A stretch of DNA of 64,000 bases from Salinisphaera sp. LB1 (GTDB lineage: Bacteria > Pseudomonadota > Gammaproteobacteria > Nevskiales > Salinisphaeraceae). Every line of letters begins with the position of its first letter. Position 1 is the first letter of the stretch. Positions 48,438-57,752 of the stretch are shown here, piece after piece. The notes under the pieces were generated by a model. It made no database searches. It was not told the DNA's origin and saw only the letters and a program-made list of their open reading frames with translations. The translations under genes and the position numbers were made by a program. The stretch covers positions 4,077,709 to 4,141,708 of the forward strand of contig NZ_CP029488.1 in the NCBI RefSeq assembly GCF_003177035.1, read 5' to 3'.

Positions 48438-49324
48438 CCGTCATCTCCCAAGGCCTTGACCAAATCGAGTGCGGCGCCATAGAGATCGTCGACGAAGCTA
48501 TCGACGACCGCCGCATCAAGATCGCTCAGATCGGTTTCGCGCGCGTCGAACTCGTCGCGAACGCAGCCCTCGATGAAGTCATGCAGCATGGCCTGCGCGC
48601 GTTCGACTCCGGCGACATCCGAAGGCGCCGCGATGGCGTTGGTCCCGACCTCGTTCAAGATCTTGCCCTCGATCGACCGGCTCACCACCCCGATAAAAAA
48701 CTCGCGCAGATTGTCCGCGGAGAGTTCATCGAAGTTGCCGACGCCAGAGGCAGCAAGGTCGGCGACCGTCTCAAGCATCGCGTCCCTCGCGATCGCCTCG
48801 TCGATGGTTCCGCCCGCGGGACACAGCATATCCGTCAACGCGACGAACACGTCCTCGGCGGGAGCGCCCGCCATACCCTCAAGGTTGAACCGCCTCAGCG
48901 CTTCTGCCGGTCCTTGGTTGGCGAAACTCCTTGCGAGGCCGGCCACGCCGCCGGCCATAGCACGGGAGTTGGGCATACGGCTCGCCGTAGACCGTCCGCC
49001 GCCGCTGGCTCGCACATATCTGCCGGCACCGCGCCTCAGTGCTCGCTCATCGGACGTTCGCGCCCCCCTCGTCATGTTCCCGCGCGCGCCGCCAAGACGC
49101 GAACTCGCCGGGATCCGAGGTATGGGTGGGTATGACTGCGCCGGTGTTGCGCCGGGCTGGGCGAGCGGCGTCTCCCCATTCTGATCCGGCCCACCGATCC
49201 CGTCGCCGTCCGCGGAGTCCGGCTCGGCGCTATCGGGCGCGACCGCGGGTGGCGAAGCTGGTTCATCGACCCAACTTGGAACCAGTCCGTTCTTTGAGCC
49301 GCCGAATGTTCCCGAGGTTCCCAT
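48434..49324 (-). CDS. qatB: QatB, uncharacterised Qat subunit
   Basis: A 296-residue protein with the QatB profile: a Gly/Ser/Pro-rich start (MGTSGTFGGSKNGLVPSW), a disordered acidic/Arg-rich stretch (about 20-120) and a helical C-terminal domain (about 130-296; VADLAASGVGNFDELSADNLREFF, DLSDLDAAVVDSFVDDLYG). QatB is required for defence but has no known biochemical role. It starts in the qatA stop codon and overlaps qatC by four bases, so all are co-translated. Confidence 0.85.
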   Translation of the reverse strand: MGTSGTFGGSKNGLVPSWVDEPASPPAVAPDSAEPDSADGDGIGGPDQNGETPLAQPGATPAQSYPPIPRIPASSRLGGARGNMTRGARTSDERALRRGAGRYVRASGGGRSTASRMPNSRAMAGGVAGLARSFANQGPAEALRRFNLEGMAGAPAEDVFVALTDMLCPAGGTIDEAIARDAMLETVADLAASGVGNFDELSADNLREFFIGVVSRSIEGKILNEVGTNAIAAPSDVAGVERAQAMLHDFIEGCVRDEFDARETDLSDLDAAVVDSFVDDLYGAALDLVKALGDDG

Positions 49325-51252
49325 CAGGGGCGCTTCCGCTTGCTGGAAAGTTTCATCGCCGCAGTCGCCGCCGCCCTCAGCTGCTTGTTGTCATCCTGGT
49401 CAGCCCATCCCTTGAGCGTCGTCGCAAAGTCCGATGCGACTTCGGCTTCACTGAACACTGACGCCCAGCCGCTGACCACCCACGGGCCGAGCTTGGAGAT
49501 TGGAAGATCCTGCACGAAGGAGAGCAGCGGCCGCTGCAGGAAGGGGTGTTGCCGCGCGATTTCGGCCAAGCCCTTCACGCCCACAGGCTCTTGGGTCAGG
49601 TCTTCTGCGTCCCTGACCTTGGCGCGCAGTGCATCAAAGACCTGCTCAGCTTCGATCGACTGAAGGCGAGCGACTTCCGCCGCGGCCTGCTTCACCTGTA
49701 GGGGCGAGCCCTGAAGCTTCGCGATAAGCTCATCCAATTCGCCCAGGGAAGTGACTGCGCCGAACACGCTTCGCCGGTCCCGGGTTACGAAGACGTATGG
49801 CCTGAGATCGTTCTCGGCGAGCGGCGGATCGATAGCGGCCCACTGCTTCGCCCATTCGAGGTTCGGCCAATCGGGAAGGGAGACCTCGGCGGGCAGAGCC
49901 TTCTCCTTCCCTTTTTCCGATTTCGCTTCCTGGTCAGGAGGCGGGGCCGCGACGGCGGCTTCAAGCGCTGCCAGCTCCTCCGACGCACCGGTGTTCGCGG
50001 AGCCGCGCGCCATCGCGTCGTAAAGCTCCGGGGCGAAACGCTCCGCGAGCATGATCTTGGCTAGCACCGAGATGTTCAGCTCGTCGCGGAAGCCGCGCTC
50101 TTCGGCGATGGCCAGACGTAGCATCATCGTGTTGATGAAGCGCTTTATTTGCCTTGGATTGCCCCGCGCACCTTCCGCCAAAACCGGCGCGATTCGACCG
50201 GCTAACTCCATCGCCCGCTCGACCTCGGCCGGGACACCGCCTAAGGCCTTCTCGACCGCCTTCCGATCAAGGCCAGGGCCCTTCCATGGGCGACGCAATA
50301 CCTCGCGCGCCAGCTCGGTCAGCTTCTGGAACTCGCCCGACTCCTCGCCGCAGGCGTTCAGCACCAAGAGCAGAGTCACGTAGATCCGCGTTTCGGCATA
50401 TCCGAGCGAGGGTAGACGGAACGGAACCTGGATCAGTTTCTCGAGATAGTTGCGGGCGTAGGTGGCCGGCCCAGTAGCCACGGGCAGGTCCGGGAAATGC
50501 TGCCGCACGGCGTACTCAATCATCCCCTCATCCGCCGCGATGACGAAGGCCGCGCGCGGTACGAACAGGAACAGCCTGATCGCTTCCAGCGTCTCGATTG
50601 CTGTGTCCGGGAGGCACCTATCAAGGTCGTCGACGAGGACGATCAGGCGATCAATCCTGGCGTGCTCCAAGAGTTCAGCAAACTCCTCCCGGAAGGCATG
50701 CATCTGTTCAGACGCATTGTCCTCGGCGACTTCGCGCAGAAACTCGTTCGAACCATCTACAAGTGCGGCGACGGTCTCCCGCGACACATCCTCGGCGCCT
50801 TTACTGATGAGACTCCGCGCAGCCGCGCCCAGATCCCTGATCGTCTCGGGGTGCGGAATCCCGGTGGCCAACGTCAAGCCATACGCCCCCGCCTTGCGCG
50901 CGAGCTTCATCCAGTCGACCCGCCTCAAGACCTTCTTCGCCTGCTCGGCGACCTTCTGCGACGTGGGGCGCTTGTGACGCAGCTCCTCAACGATCGTTTC
51001 GATCAGGACCGCCTTCGCGTCTTCGAAGCCCTGGAACAGCCAGCCGTTGAACCGTACACAGAGCACGCGGTCGTCGTCGGAAAACGTCTCCTCCACCATC
51101 ATGAGGACGCTGGATTTGCCGGCACCCCAGTCGCCGTGGACGCCGACGCTCAAGGGTTCGTCCGACTTCTCGTTCACCAGACGGACTACCGTCTTGGCGA
51201 TCGCCTCGTAGTACAGAAGATCGACCGCCGTCTCATTGTCGGCGACGATCAT
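49324..51252 (-). CDS. qatA: QatA, KAP-family P-loop NTPase
   Basis: A 642-residue NTPase of the KAP group. Walker A (GDWGAGKS) is at about residues 40-47 and Walker B (LIVLVDDLDRCLPD) near 215. The KAP insert and the C-terminal helical region follow. QatA is the energy-using subunit of the Qat anti-phage system. The native start is taken as ATG 51252 (MIVADNETAVDLL), with GTGAGG upstream; the longer frame to 51330 includes sequence from the IS3 end and is not natural. In the ancestral locus this ATG overlapped the ppl stop (see finding). IS3 copy 2 now lies 36 bases upstream and may have changed its expression. Confidence 0.9.
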   Translation of the reverse strand: MIVADNETAVDLLYYEAIAKTVVRLVNEKSDEPLSVGVHGDWGAGKSSVLMMVEETFSDDDRVLCVRFNGWLFQGFEDAKAVLIETIVEELRHKRPTSQKVAEQAKKVLRRVDWMKLARKAGAYGLTLATGIPHPETIRDLGAAARSLISKGAEDVSRETVAALVDGSNEFLREVAEDNASEQMHAFREEFAELLEHARIDRLIVLVDDLDRCLPDTAIETLEAIRLFLFVPRAAFVIAADEGMIEYAVRQHFPDLPVATGPATYARNYLEKLIQVPFRLPSLGYAETRIYVTLLLVLNACGEESGEFQKLTELAREVLRRPWKGPGLDRKAVEKALGGVPAEVERAMELAGRIAPVLAEGARGNPRQIKRFINTMMLRLAIAEERGFRDELNISVLAKIMLAERFAPELYDAMARGSANTGASEELAALEAAVAAPPPDQEAKSEKGKEKALPAEVSLPDWPNLEWAKQWAAIDPPLAENDLRPYVFVTRDRRSVFGAVTSLGELDELIAKLQGSPLQVKQAAAEVARLQSIEAEQVFDALRAKVRDAEDLTQEPVGVKGLAEIARQHPFLQRPLLSFVQDLPISKLGPWVVSGWASVFSEAEVASDFATTLKGWADQDDNKQLRAAATAAMKLSSKRKRP

Positions 51253-51326
51253 CTGTCGAGCCTCACACGCAACCGTCTCGCGCGCTCTGAACCGCCCCGG
51301 GTTTACCGGAGACTCGTGGGTTTGAG

Positions 51327-52232
51327 TCATGCCACTTTGGCAGACCCGTCGATTGTGTCATAGAAGTTGGCTTCAGCCTCGGCCGGCGGCATATCACCGA
51401 TCGGCTCGAACAGCCGCTGATTATTGAACCAGTCGACCCAGTCCAGCACCGCGAACTCGACGGCGGCAAGGTGAGGCCACGGCCCGTCGTGCTGACGGAT
51501 GACTTCCGTCTTGAACAGGCCGATCACGGTCTCGGCCAGCGCGTTATCGTATGAACTGCCGACGCGGCCGGCCGACGGGGTGATACCGACATCCGCCAGG
51601 CGTTCGCTATAGCGAATTGACAGGTATTGCACCCCGCGGTCGGTGTGCTGAATCAGGCGCTGGCCGGGTTGCCGGTCATGGATGGCCTGCTCGAGCGCGT
51701 CGAGCACGAGGCCCGTGTTGGGGGCGCTCGAAACGCGCCAGCCGACAATGCGACGCGCGAACGCATCGATAACAAACGCTGCATAAACAAAGCCGTGCCG
51801 GGTCGGGCAGTACGTAAAATCGGCCACCCAGAGCCGATCGGGTCGGGCGGCTGTGAAGTCACGCTGGACGTGGTCGCCCGGGCTCGGTTGGTTGGGGTCG
51901 GAAGTGGTCGTTTTCGGCGTGCGCCCGCGCACAGCGCCTTGCAAGCCCATCTGACGCATCAGACGCTCGACCGTGCACCGAGCCACCGACCAACCCTCAC
52001 GCTGCAACTGCAGCCAGACTTTGCGGGCGCCATAGACGCAACGATTGGCCTCCCAGGCCTGCTGGATGGCGTCGCTCAAGACCCTCTCACGTCGGTCCCG
52101 CTTCGAACGGCGAGCCGGGTCGGTTTGCCGGGCCTTGGCGGCATAGTAGGTCGACGGTGCGATCGGCAGCACACGGCAGATCGGCCCGACACCGTAGACC
52201 CGGCGATAATCGTCGATGAACGTCACCATCAC
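51327..52232 (-). CDS. IS3-family OrfB, DDE transposase (copy 2)
   Basis: A 301-residue OrfB nearly identical to copy 1 (AWEANR for VWEANR, DTIDGS for DTIAGS), with intact DDE residues. It is read in the same direction as qatA. Confidence 0.95.
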   Translation of the reverse strand: MMVTFIDDYRRVYGVGPICRVLPIAPSTYYAAKARQTDPARRSKRDRRERVLSDAIQQAWEANRCVYGARKVWLQLQREGWSVARCTVERLMRQMGLQGAVRGRTPKTTTSDPNQPSPGDHVQRDFTAARPDRLWVADFTYCPTRHGFVYAAFVIDAFARRIVGWRVSSAPNTGLVLDALEQAIHDRQPGQRLIQHTDRGVQYLSIRYSERLADVGITPSAGRVGSSYDNALAETVIGLFKTEVIRQHDGPWPHLAAVEFAVLDWVDWFNNQRLFEPIGDMPPAEAEANFYDTIDGSAKVA

Positions 52233-52549
52233 TTGTGTCGGCGGTCGAGCTCCGCCTGGGCAAAATAGGCCGAAGCCTTGCGCAGGATCTCATTGGCCCG
52301 TTTCAACTCACGGTTCTCACGCTCAAGCGCCTTGATGCGCTCGCGCTCTTCCGTGCTCTGGCCATTGCGCAGCCCGCGGTCCCGTTCGGCCTGGCGAACC
52401 CAACTGCGCAGCGTCTCGGGCGTACAGCCGATCTTGCCGGCGATCGAACCGATCGCCGCCCACTGCGAGCTGTAGTCCGCCTGATGCTCAAAGACCATGC
52501 GAACCGCTCGTTCACGGACTTCCGGGGAATAAGGTTTCCGCTGTTTCAT
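52229..52549 (-). CDS. IS3-family OrfA (copy 2)
   Basis: 106 residues, identical to OrfA of copy 1, with the same four-base overlap with orfB. Confidence 0.95.
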   Translation of the reverse strand: MKQRKPYSPEVRERAVRMVFEHQADYSSQWAAIGSIAGKIGCTPETLRSWVRQAERDRGLRNGQSTEERERIKALERENRELKRANEILRKASAYFAQAELDRRHK

Positions 52550-52596
52550 GCTCCAATTCTCTCAAGAGTTGGAGTCTCCAGCATTCCCGGGGCGGT

Positions 52597-55545
52597 TCAC
52601 TCCTGAAATGCGGCCTCACCACCCTCGAGAACGTCGCAAACCTCCTTCCTGATCTCTGCGTTTTCAAGGCCTCCGGATCGATAGGTGATTGGCGGCAATG
52701 CTTCATGGGGATGCGGACCAGCTTCCGCGATGATGATCTGATCGGCATCGGTATTGATCACAAGATTCGCGTTGTGCGTGACCATGATTACCTGGCGATG
52801 TGACTTGGCTTCAATGAACAGCTGCACCAATTCGTCGAAGACCGATTTGGGGTCCAGATTCTCTTCCGGCTGGTCAATGAGAAGTGGCCGATCATCCTTG
52901 TCGTCCAGACCCAGGTAGAGAAGCAAAAGGACAATCCCTCGCGTTCCCGGCGAAAGCTTCCGGATGTCGACACCGTCGTACTCGATGCCGTACCGGATAT
53001 CGATATGGTCCGTACCGAACAGCCACTGAGCGAAACGCTTCGACCATGTGCGAAACTCTGCCTGGTCAGTTCGCGCCACTGGCGAATGATCCAGCAAGTC
53101 CTTCTGGTAAAGCCGTCGGAACTCAGCCATCGCTGCGGTCACCGCAGCAGAATCCCCGGTTTCCCAAGCATCTCGCAGCACCTCGTTGGCTTTTTGCTGA
53201 AGCGTCCCTTTTCCACGGAAGGCACCGGTCTTTCTCAGATCAATAAGGCCATCTTCAGCCCCCTCTGCCCATCGCTCCACATCTGCAATGCGTGTGACAG
53301 AGAAAGAGAGCTTTTTCAGAGTTCCTGAAGATGCGGTAAGCCGCGCCATCAACGGCGCGTAAAGCTCCTCCAGAACCGATTGCTCAGCGACGAGCGCATC
53401 GAACGCCCTGCCATAGGCTGCCTCACGATCCGCCTGCAGTTGGCGAGCGCGGTCCTTGGCTCCTTTGGCGTCATTCAACTTTCCCGTTAACGTTTGTAGT
53501 GCCGCGGTCTCGGTCGTGATGTTTTTGGAGAGCGCGGCATAGCGGCGTTGTGCGTCCTTGTCGGCATTGACCAGCTTCTCCAGCCGCGCCATCTCCGCTT
53601 CCAGCACCGCCTGTGTAAGTGTGCTGAGATCAGTGTCATCGGGGAAACAGGCAGTGTTCGGGTCACCCGGCGGCGGTGCTGTTCCCTTGAGCTTGGTGAT
53701 CTCGCCATCGACCCATTTCACATAGCTTGTGAGATTGTCATCGACCGGCCCCGTATAGTCGATCAGGAACGCGGCCCATTGGTCTTCTGACATTCCGCTG
53801 TGCTCATGGCGCGCCTGGGCTTGCCGAAGCTCCTCGGGCGCCTGGTTTCGGCGCATGTCTTTCACTTCGTCCTGCATGGCGAGAAACGTCTGCCGCTGCC
53901 CCGTGAGTTGACGAAGCTTTGCTCGGACTTGATTGGCGGCACCGGCCAAGTCCGTATGTCTCTGTGCTCTCTTCTCACTACCTTTCGATACCAGCTTGGC
54001 ACGGTCGGCCGTATAGGCGTCCACCAGCTTCTTCTTCTTCGCCACCTCTGCCTCGTAGCTAGCGACGAGTTTCTCCTTCTCCAGTTCTGTGCTGATGCGA
54101 TCAGAAATCTGGGCAACTGCTTCAGCCTCCCTGGCGCGAGCGAGGCGATGCCTTGATGCGCGCTGCTCCAACAACTCGGCAAAGTTCAACGCACCATCTC
54201 GGGCATCGTCGGAATGCGCCTCGAAAATCACGCGTTCGATTTCACGGAGGAGTCCGTCTGTCAGCCCGTTTGAGGAACAGAGCTCTTCGACAAACTGCTG
54301 AGACAGATACCGCACGCGTTCGTAGCTGGCCGGCCCGTTGGCGTCCGAACCATCAAGCGCGCGCGTCTCGGATTCTCCAGCCGCCCACTTCACCTCGACT
54401 TTTGCGTCTCCGACAAGCGGGCGTGCCCGGACGAGAAAGGATGGATTTGCCCACTCGTCAGCCTTCCAGGCCTCCTCCGGGATCGAGTCGCAGCCGGCCG
54501 CGATCATGTCCGCCAGTGCTGTTTTTCCGGATCCACGGGCTCCGATAATTGCGACCAAACCCGGATTGAGCGGTATAGCAGGCGTCTTTATCCACGACGC
54601 GTCTAGAACTTCGATCCCGGAAATCACTTGAGAAGGCGTTGCGGACGCCGGCGGTTCGCTCCCAACATGCGCACGGTCCGCAGGATCGATACATGCCTGG
54701 CGCAGCGAGTCGAATTCGAGCCCACCCTTGATCCAAGAGAAGCGATCTCCGAACGGAGAAGCGACACTCTCAAGATCATGAGCATCGCTTCCATGAAGAC
54801 AAGGCTTGAGACCACCATACATCTTACGAACTTCATCGGCAGACATCGAAGGCTTGCGGCCCAACCAGAATTCCCGCTGAGCCTCACTGCTAGCGAATAT
54901 CACGTGGGCAAAGCCTTCGATCTCGCGCCGGATGGTTTGATCGGCGGCCTCTCGGACACCCGATGTTCCGTCGGTTGATCCGCCTGCCACGCCGATCAAA
55001 ATGTTCTTTTTCGCCCAACCGCTCTCGGCATACACTTCCCGCAGTTGTTGGAAGTTGACCTTGAACTGACTCACTCCATAGGCAAGTGCGGCGCCATCGT
55101 CGGCGATGTTTGGGTCTGCCTTCTTCCCCAGCCTAATCAGATCGGCACGCGTGCAATCGAAGCGATCCTGCATTGCGTTGAACTGCAAGCGTGACAATAG
55201 CCGTTGCAGCTCATCGATGTGCTGTGGATCTTCGGGGCTCACAAACAGGTGCAAGTTGACGAAGCCGCCCTTTAAAGTTGCGACATCGAGCCTTACCTCC
55301 ACATTGGGAAAGATGAGTGTGGCGTCCGGGAGTCTTCCCGCATCCCGGTGTCGCAAGACTTCCCGATAGGTGTCGGTGACGTAGTAGTCGGTGACGGCGA
55401 TCGCCTCGATGACTGGGGTCGCCTGTTCAAGCGCCGAGAGGTAGTCCTCCCATGCATTTGGCCCGCTGAACTGGTTGTTCATGACGGTGCCGGGTGCATG
55501 GATATGCGGTTCCCACCTCCGCCATTCCGATCCGCGATTCAGCAT
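52597..55545 (-). CDS. ppl: PHP-domain/SMC-like ATPase, Ppl (TrlF) type
   Basis: A 982-residue defence-type ATPase. The N-terminal PHP (polymerase/histidinol-phosphatase) domain has His-x-His in EPHIHAPGT (14-16) and CLHGSDAHDL near 250, all likely metal ligands for a nuclease or phosphatase. A P-loop (IGARGSGKTALAD) lies near 345, a long coiled coil about 440-800, and the SMC-type signature and Walker B (LSPGTRGIVLLLLYL, PLLIDQPEENLDP) with THNANLVINTD at the end. The Ppl anti-phage protein and the TrlF family have this layout. GGGAGAGGGG precedes the ATG. Its stop is formed by the end of IS3 copy 2; about 11 native C-terminal residues are cut off. Confidence 0.85.
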   Translation of the reverse strand: MLNRGSEWRRWEPHIHAPGTVMNNQFSGPNAWEDYLSALEQATPVIEAIAVTDYYVTDTYREVLRHRDAGRLPDATLIFPNVEVRLDVATLKGGFVNLHLFVSPEDPQHIDELQRLLSRLQFNAMQDRFDCTRADLIRLGKKADPNIADDGAALAYGVSQFKVNFQQLREVYAESGWAKKNILIGVAGGSTDGTSGVREAADQTIRREIEGFAHVIFASSEAQREFWLGRKPSMSADEVRKMYGGLKPCLHGSDAHDLESVASPFGDRFSWIKGGLEFDSLRQACIDPADRAHVGSEPPASATPSQVISGIEVLDASWIKTPAIPLNPGLVAIIGARGSGKTALADMIAAGCDSIPEEAWKADEWANPSFLVRARPLVGDAKVEVKWAAGESETRALDGSDANGPASYERVRYLSQQFVEELCSSNGLTDGLLREIERVIFEAHSDDARDGALNFAELLEQRASRHRLARAREAEAVAQISDRISTELEKEKLVASYEAEVAKKKKLVDAYTADRAKLVSKGSEKRAQRHTDLAGAANQVRAKLRQLTGQRQTFLAMQDEVKDMRRNQAPEELRQAQARHEHSGMSEDQWAAFLIDYTGPVDDNLTSYVKWVDGEITKLKGTAPPPGDPNTACFPDDTDLSTLTQAVLEAEMARLEKLVNADKDAQRRYAALSKNITTETAALQTLTGKLNDAKGAKDRARQLQADREAAYGRAFDALVAEQSVLEELYAPLMARLTASSGTLKKLSFSVTRIADVERWAEGAEDGLIDLRKTGAFRGKGTLQQKANEVLRDAWETGDSAAVTAAMAEFRRLYQKDLLDHSPVARTDQAEFRTWSKRFAQWLFGTDHIDIRYGIEYDGVDIRKLSPGTRGIVLLLLYLGLDDKDDRPLLIDQPEENLDPKSVFDELVQLFIEAKSHRQVIMVTHNANLVINTDADQIIIAEAGPHPHEALPPITYRSGGLENAEIRKEVCDVLEGGEAAFQE

Positions 55546-55601
55546 AAGCCCCTCTCCCTTTTTTTATTTCCGAGTTTTTCAGCGCCATTTCCGCTTTGCC
55601 A

Positions 55602-56472
55602 CTATTGATCCAGTTCGTTTTCCCGATTGGCCCGCGGCATTAAAAACCCAGAAATCTCCTCAAGAACTTGTGCGAGAGGTCCGGGATCAATTGCAACATC
55701 CTCGACGAAAGCACGCCACTGTCGCTGCTTCTGTTCATCTCTTGCAAATGCCGGCGAGAGCGCATCGGGCGGCTCGGTCGGAATCGCCGTCTTGCGCCGC
55801 ACGAACGTTGCTGCGATCGCTTGTGCAAGCTTGTCATTATCGAAATCAAACGACCGGCTGAGTATCCAGATGTCATAAAAATCCTTCATCCGGCTGTTCG
55901 CACGCCCCAGCGCCACCATCGCCTGGAACTTCTCGGCAATGACCGTCTCTCGCGCATAGGCGCGCAGCCTCGGCGCGGGGAGATCCAGCATGACCGGATA
56001 GTCGACGACTTCAGCTCCGGGCTCCAGCGCATCCCCGAAACCGATATCGATCGTCAGGTTGACCCGGGCGCCTCCGACTGAGGCGATGCCGCGTAGCCGG
56101 AGACCGCCATAGTCGAGCTCTTCGCGAATGCGGTCGACACGCAAGGTTTCAGAATCGAAGACGACACCGTCTTCGGCATACTGAGCGAGGATGCCCCGGA
56201 ACGTCGCCAGCATCGCCTCCTCACTTGGATCGCCGAAACCCAATAGATCGAGATCGCGCGTTCCGCGGTGCGGATCGTCGAACCAGCTCATCATCAGCAT
56301 GGGCACCTTTCAGCACGAAAGCGATCCGCATAGGGTGATTGGGCTAAGCCGGAATAGAAGACGCTCCAACGCGAAGCGCGTGAGCACAAGATCGAAACTC
56401 TGTCCGTTCGCCTTGGAGAGCTTGAGAAGCCGGGCGCGCACGGAGGCCCGATATCTTGATCTCCTTAGCCAT
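55602..56472 (-). pseudogene. AbiEii-type nucleotidyltransferase toxin, frameshifted N-terminus
   Basis: From 56306 to 55602 an open frame carries the AbiEii nucleotidyltransferase core: RGTRDLDLLGFGDPSEEA (catalytic Asp pair), ETVIAEKFQAMVALGRAN and MKDFYDIWILSRSFDFD. The natural start is the ATG at 56472 (MAKEIK), which overlaps the antitoxin stop; between it and 56300 the frame changes at least three times, twice at runs of G or C (the last is an extra C before ATGCTG). Type-IV AbiE toxins block growth by nucleotidyl transfer to tRNA. The protein is unlikely to be made whole unless the indels are sequencing errors. Confidence 0.8.
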
Positions 56473-57067
56473 TGGTGGTCAGCGCCTCCAGGTAGGGGCG
56501 GATCACGGTGCCGACCCCGCCAGTATCCGCGCCCTGGCGACCTCGGCCGGCTCGCCTTTGCGTTGACGCAGAGCTTCCTGCAGCCTTCGAGCGCGACGGC
56601 GAGACCTATCTTGCCGCGATGCCGGAAGCAGTCGGCGACGTCTTCGCCACGCCGAACACCTTCACCGACACGCCCTCGATCACATGCGTCTCGACGCTTT
56701 CGACGAGCAGATCATCCGAGAAACGCAGCACACGAATCGGCATATCGCTTGGCTTCGGCGTCCAGTCGTTCCGGCCGATTGCCATCCACACCTTTTTCGG
56801 TAGCTGATCCGTGATTCCATGAAAAGCGAGTGCCGAACGAGGCAGATCACGCCCTTGGGAAAACGTTGCCGCTTCGGCAAGGCTATGGTTTGTATCCAGC
56901 TCGGCATCGGGAAGCTGGTAGAGTCCCGCGCGCCAGGCGGATCACCTCGCCCATCCCTCTCCATACGACTGACCGTTCGGCGGTCACTCCCGCTTCCCGG
57001 AGTTCACAAGGCGCAGAATCCCATGCGTCGCGAGGAGATCGCGGGCTATATCGCGCTGGGATCGCAT
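56470..57067 (-). pseudogene. AbiEi-type antitoxin, multiply frameshifted
   Basis: Fragments of the AbiEi antitoxin/regulator are legible in several frames: MRSQRDIARDLLATHGILRL at the ATG 57067 (winged-helix start), LYQLPDAELDTNHSLAEAA, then WMAIGRNDWTPKPSDMPIRVLRFS, then VFGVAKT followed by ADCFRHRGKIGLAVALEG and a C-terminal PYLEALTTNG that overlaps the toxin ATG. At least three indels break it. It normally binds its own promoter and neutralises AbiEii. Confidence 0.75.
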
Positions 57068-57149
57068 CTGGTCATGATATGTATTCTCACACCTCAAGAT
57101 CTATAGTGGTGTTTTTATATCACATGGACGACCAAAGAAAAATATGAAA

Positions 57150-57690
57150 GCACCGTTCAAGTCGCCGCTGGGCTTTAAGCCAGACCGCTAGCGAGGGCGT
57201 CTCTCTCCGAATCCACACAACAGGGGGGAATCGATGCCCCTGTAACTCATCCATTGACCGGCTTAAGACCACGACGGCTACGAGAAGAGCGATGTCCTTT
57301 GGGTTGGCGCTACGGCCGAGGCGCTGTAGAACACTTTGCTGCGTCTCGGGGTCCAGAAATCCGCAGACGCTCACGTGCCCGAGTTATCGCTGTGTAGAAG
57401 ATCTATGGTGATGTTCTCTTCATGCATCAGTGATCACGATCTTACGGAGTCTACTCGAGGCCCTGTGCCTTGTGGATCGACACGGCGTAGGCTACCTGGA
57501 ACGGCACGGTTGTATTGAGCGAGTCGTCGTCTTCGTCGCTTGTGTCGTAGTCGTAACACCCTGAAGCGAAACAGTCGAGCCGCGAATCCATTCGAGTTCA
57601 ATCACCGACGACGCCGAATTCGCTGACTGGTCGGTCAAGCTCGACATCAAACTGAATCGGCTCTTCTGCACTGACATGCGCTAGAGAGGA
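57150..57690 (-). pseudogene. C-terminal remnant of a superfamily-1 (RecD-like) helicase
   Basis: Fragments in shifting frames match the end of UvrD/RecD-like helicases: VAYAVSIHKAQGLE (motif V/Va region), YTAITRARERLRI (motif VI) and a C-terminal segment like the one with ALLSSRRGLKPV. Stops and frame changes are many. Such helicases occur in defence islands. What is left is only the last 150-200 residues. Confidence 0.5.
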
Positions 57691-57752
57691 TGACTGCCGC
57701 CGACAAATCCGTTTCAATACAAGCTCCTACACAAAACAGAAGGGGTTTGTAG

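Larger units (their letters stand above)
51288..52599 (-). mobile_element. IS3-family insertion sequence, copy 2 (inverted)
   Basis: A 1312-bp element of the same type as copy 1, in the opposite orientation, flanked by its own 3-bp duplication CTC (51285-51287 and 52600-52602). It lies exactly between the end of ppl and the start of qatA. Because the two copies have different target duplications (CTA and CTC), they inserted independently and do not form one composite transposon that moved as a unit. Confidence 0.95.

Noticed and set aside
44955..52599. Composite transposon carrying the qat genes
   Set aside because: The outer flanks of the two IS copies do not match; each copy has its own 3-bp target duplication, so they inserted separately.
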